Shown: in pieces, positions 4,973 through 6,926 of the stretch
Numbering within the stretch: position 1 is the first letter of the stretch
How the letters are laid out: each line of letters starts with the position of its first letter
Notes under the pieces: generated by a model
What the model was told of the DNA's origin: nothing
Seen by the model: only the letters and a program-made list of their open reading frames with translations
Database searches by the model: none
Translations under genes and position numbers: made by a program
Assembly (NCBI GenBank): GCA_014879345.1
Contig: JACSSI010000255.1
Span: 1-6,926, forward strand
DNA: 6,926 bases
Direction of reading: 5' to 3'
Origin: Anaerolineae bacterium
GTDB taxonomy: Bacteria; Chloroflexota; Anaerolineae; Promineifilales; Promineifilaceae

Positions 4973-6625
4973 TTACAGAATTGAATGCCGGATACCTCCA
5001 TTTTCTAGCCTCCAAACCTCTGTGGCAAAGCGGTCAATGAAATACCGATCATGCACCACGGCAATGACGGTGCCTTGAAAACTGCTCAAAGCTTGCTCAA
5101 ATTGCTCGCGGGAGGGAATGTCCAGATGGTTTATGGGTTCATCAAGCAGCAAGACGTTGCAGCCAGAGGCTACCATTTGTGCCAGTGCCAGTCGTGCGCG
5201 TTGCCCAAAGCTTAATTGACTGTTGCGCTTGAGCGGTTCTTCTCCAGTGAACAGGAAGTAGGCTAGAAAGGTGCGGGCAGCGGTGTCGTTACCGAAGACG
5301 TGACGCACTGTTTCCAATGGCGACGATGCTGGATCGATGTCGCTCTGTTCCTGGGTCATGAATCCAAACTGTACGCTGGGGCCCCATTCTGCTGTGCCAG
5401 CGAGTGCTGGTATATGCCCGGTGAGGGTGCGCAGCAGGGTGGTTTTGCCGCTGCCATTGGGGCCGGTGATGATGATGCGGGCGCTGGGGGTGACTTGGAG
5501 ATGGAGATTGGTTAGTAACGGCCGTTTCTCCTCATAGCCCACGTTTAATTCTTGTAACGACAGGACTGATTGCCCCAAATGAGCCGTCTCCGCAAAATCA
5601 AGTTTGAGACCGCGCGATTGGTGTGGTTTTTCAACGCGATCCTCATCCTCCAGATACCGTTCTAGCTTGCGTTCTCGTGACTTGGCTTTTTTCGCCACCT
5701 TTTTGGCAATGGTTTGCTGGTAATCCTTGTAGCCCTTTAGCTTCATCATTTCGCCGCCACGCCGGACGGAACTTGCTTCTCTCTCTGTGCGCTCTGCTTG
5801 TGTTTTTACACGGGCAATATCTTGTTTAACGCGTCGGATTTCTTGCTGCTGATCCTGATAAGCCGCCCACTGTTTTTCCCGTTCTTCCTGAATTTGTCTT
5901 TGATAGGCTGTGTAATTACCAGCAAACTCGCGTACCGATTTCTGATGAGAATCTAAAGCCAATATGCGGTTAACGACGCGATCCAAAAACGTGCGATCAT
6001 GAGAAACGATGAGGACACCCCCCTGAAAATCAGCCAACCAGTTTTCCAGCCATTCCAACATGCCAATATCGAGGTGGTTAGTCGGCTCATCGAGGAGCAG
6101 GAGTTGAGGATTATTGAGCAAAACCAGAGCCAGATTCAGGCGGGTTTTCTGACCACCACTTAGGCGTCCCACGGGCAAATCATCTGGAATATTGTCTAGC
6201 TCTAGTCCGGCAAGGATGGCAGCAGCGCGACCGCTGTCGGCATGGCTGATACGTTGCAGAATATCGTCGTATTGCTGTTGTAGAGGCTCGTCTTCTGGTG
6301 AGGCGGCCAATGCTTCAGCTACGCTTGCCAGTGTGGCTTCTAAGATGGCAATGTCGCCCGCCGCTTGTCCCACAACCTGGCTGACGGAAGCGTTGGCATC
6401 CAGTTCAAAGCCTTGGGGCAGGTAGCCCAGGCGCAGACCTGACGCCAGCGTAACATGCCCGGCATCGGCAGTTTCTTCTCCGGTAAGGATGCGTAATAGC
6501 GTCGTTTTGCCACAGCCATTAGGCCCAACGAGACCAACCCTGTCGCCGGGATTGATATTGAATGTAACGTTTTCAAAAAGGGATTGTAGTGCGAAGGATT
6601 TCGCGAGTTGATGTACGGTAAGCAT
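4973..6625 (-). CDS. ABC-F family ATPase, ribosome-associated type
   Basis: The 550-residue protein has two ABC ATPase domains and no membrane segment, as in ABC-F proteins that bind the ribosomal E site and act in translation or protect ribosomes from antibiotics. Domain 1: Walker A GPNGCGKTT (34-42), signature LSGGQ (155-159), Walker B/D-loop DEPTNHLD (179-186), switch His in SHDR (209). A charged, helical interdomain linker of about 90 residues follows (about 240-333, rich in K, R, E and Q). Domain 2: GPNGSGKTT (388-396), LSFGQ (471-475), DEPINHLD (495-502), HDR (525). Both catalytic glutamates are present. Start: ATG at 6625 has GGAG five bases upstream; an in-frame GTG two codons earlier overlaps that site and is less likely. 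The substrate spectrum, translation factor or resistance determinant, cannot be decided from sequence. Confidence 0.95.
   Translation of the reverse strand: MLTVHQLAKSFALQSLFENVTFNINPGDRVGLVGPNGCGKTTLLRILTGEETADAGHVTLASGLRLGYLPQGFELDANASVSQVVGQAAGDIAILEATLASVAEALAASPEDEPLQQQYDDILQRISHADSGRAAAILAGLELDNIPDDLPVGRLSGGQKTRLNLALVLLNNPQLLLLDEPTNHLDIGMLEWLENWLADFQGGVLIVSHDRTFLDRVVNRILALDSHQKSVREFAGNYTAYQRQIQEEREKQWAAYQDQQQEIRRVKQDIARVKTQAERTEREASSVRRGGEMMKLKGYKDYQQTIAKKVAKKAKSRERKLERYLEDEDRVEKPHQSRGLKLDFAETAHLGQSVLSLQELNVGYEEKRPLLTNLHLQVTPSARIIITGPNGSGKTTLLRTLTGHIPALAGTAEWGPSVQFGFMTQEQSDIDPASSPLETVRHVFGNDTAARTFLAYFLFTGEEPLKRNSQLSFGQRARLALAQMVASGCNVLLLDEPINHLDIPSREQFEQALSSFQGTVIAVVHDRYFIDRFATEVWRLENGGIRHSIL
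5517..5526. repeat. AACGGCCGTT palindrome, copy 7
   Basis: Exact copy in the ABC-F gene, where it is read in another frame (xAA CGG CCG TTx, Lys-Arg-Pro-Leu), just before the second ATPase domain. Confidence 0.85.
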
Positions 6626-6630
6626 GTTCA

Positions 6631-6634
6631 CTCC
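6631..6634 (-). promoter_or_regulatory. Ribosome binding site of the ABC-F gene
   Basis: The minus strand reads GGAG, then five bases, then the ATG at 6625. It favours ATG over the GTG at 6631, whose first base is the last G of this site. Confidence 0.6.
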
Positions 6635-6660
6635 AATTTGCCATGAGAGGCGTGATGAAA

Positions 6661-6670
6661 AACGGCCGTT
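6661..6670. repeat. AACGGCCGTT palindrome, copy 8
   Basis: Exact intergenic copy, 36 bp upstream of the ABC-F start codon. Confidence 0.85.
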
Positions 6671-6860
6671 TACTCAAAACAAGATCACGTTTTACCATTG
6701 CCGTTTCAGCGGTCAGTAAAATAAAAAGACCTGATTGGGGTGAACTTAATCTGTCATTCCGTACAAAAACCTCGCTTGTTGAAGATATTATTTAGGATAC
6801 TACAATGCTTTGAAAATACAAATTGACAGTTTTTATGGGGTGCCGTTTAAAGTTGTCTAT

Positions 6861-6921
6861 GAGACTACAAAAGTCTCCTCAAATTTAATGCCAATTAGTA
6901 TTGGCAAGACTTTTGTAGTCT
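6861..6921. repeat. Nested and mutually complementary hairpins
   Basis: AGACTACAAAAGTCT (6862-6876) is exactly complementary to 6907-6921. Each arm can also fold on itself: GAGACT/AGTCTC (6861-6877) and AGACT/AGTCT (6907-6921). Between them TGCCAAT (6889-6895) pairs with ATTGGCA (6900-6906) around TAGT. The element can form either one long structure or three small hairpins. It may be a terminator pair, a small mobile element with terminal inverted repeats, or a leader structure; the window ends right after it. Confidence 0.6.
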
Positions 6922-6926
6922 GCTTT

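Larger units (their letters stand above)
6635..6926. other. ABC-F upstream region without a convincing gene
   Basis: About 290 bp precede the ABC-F gene. I see no credible protein gene. The region holds an AACGGCCGTT copy (6661-6670) and a complex inverted-repeat structure (6861-6921). The best minus-strand promoter by eye is weak (TTCAAA, 18 bp, TAATAT, near 6784-6814), so no promoter is claimed. Confidence 0.5.

Noticed and set aside
4735..5040. 101-codon plus-strand frame across the HTH/ABC-F gap
   Set aside because: Mostly antisense to the HTH gene, with no ribosome site and no recognisable domain.
8..6670. AACGGCCGTT copies as a CRISPR array or transposon ends
   Set aside because: Spacing is irregular (330-1564 bp), there are no matching longer repeats or spacers, and most copies lie within intact genes.
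6573..6698. 41-codon minus-strand frame (MVKRDLVLSKRPFF...) overlapping the ABC-F start, a possible leader peptide
   Set aside because: No ribosome binding site precedes its ATG, it overlaps the ABC-F start out of frame, and part of it is the AACGGCCGTT repeat.

Overview
The window reads as an ordinary stretch of a bacterial chromosome, most likely from the Chloroflexota (Anaerolineae/Caldilineae-like). That assignment is an inference. It rests on the large membrane protein with a QFPWR segment fused to repeated beta-rich C-terminal modules, on a two-HTH regulator and an ABC-F protein of a familiar style, and on a recurrent palindrome. No rRNA, tRNA, CRISPR array, transposase or phage gene is visible.

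Layout: (1) 1-2162, + strand, the C-terminal part of a large polytopic membrane protein whose N-terminus lies outside the window. (2) 2201-2656, - strand, a Bcp/PrxQ-type peroxiredoxin, convergent with gene 1 across a 38-bp gap holding a hairpin built from heptanucleotide repeats. (3) 2657-3121, a 465-bp divergent intergenic region with a putative peroxiredoxin promoter, a double-hairpin REP-like element and one copy of the recurrent palindrome. (4) 3122-3454, + strand, a small three-helix membrane protein of unknown function. (5) 3509-4060, - strand, a TPR protein with a hydrophobic C-terminal tail. (6) 4197-4859, - strand, a regulator made of two tandem XRE-type HTH domains. (7) 4973-6625, - strand, an ABC-F family ATPase with a roughly 300-bp upstream region ending in a nested inverted-repeat structure at the window edge.

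Nothing points to one dedicated pathway. The last three genes lie on the same strand in the order ABC-F, HTH regulator, TPR protein, with gaps of 113 and 136 bp. Promoter-like and hairpin elements in those gaps suggest separate or attenuated transcription rather than a tight operon. A regulatory link between the HTH protein and its neighbours is possible but unproven.

The most striking feature is at DNA level: the 10-bp palindrome AACGGCCGTT occurs eight times in 6.9 kb, in genes on both strands and in intergenic DNA. Random expectation is about 0.007 copies. It behaves like a highly iterated palindrome, comparable in kind to cyanobacterial HIP1 but different in sequence. Several other intergenic inverted repeats suggest a genome rich in small palindromic elements.
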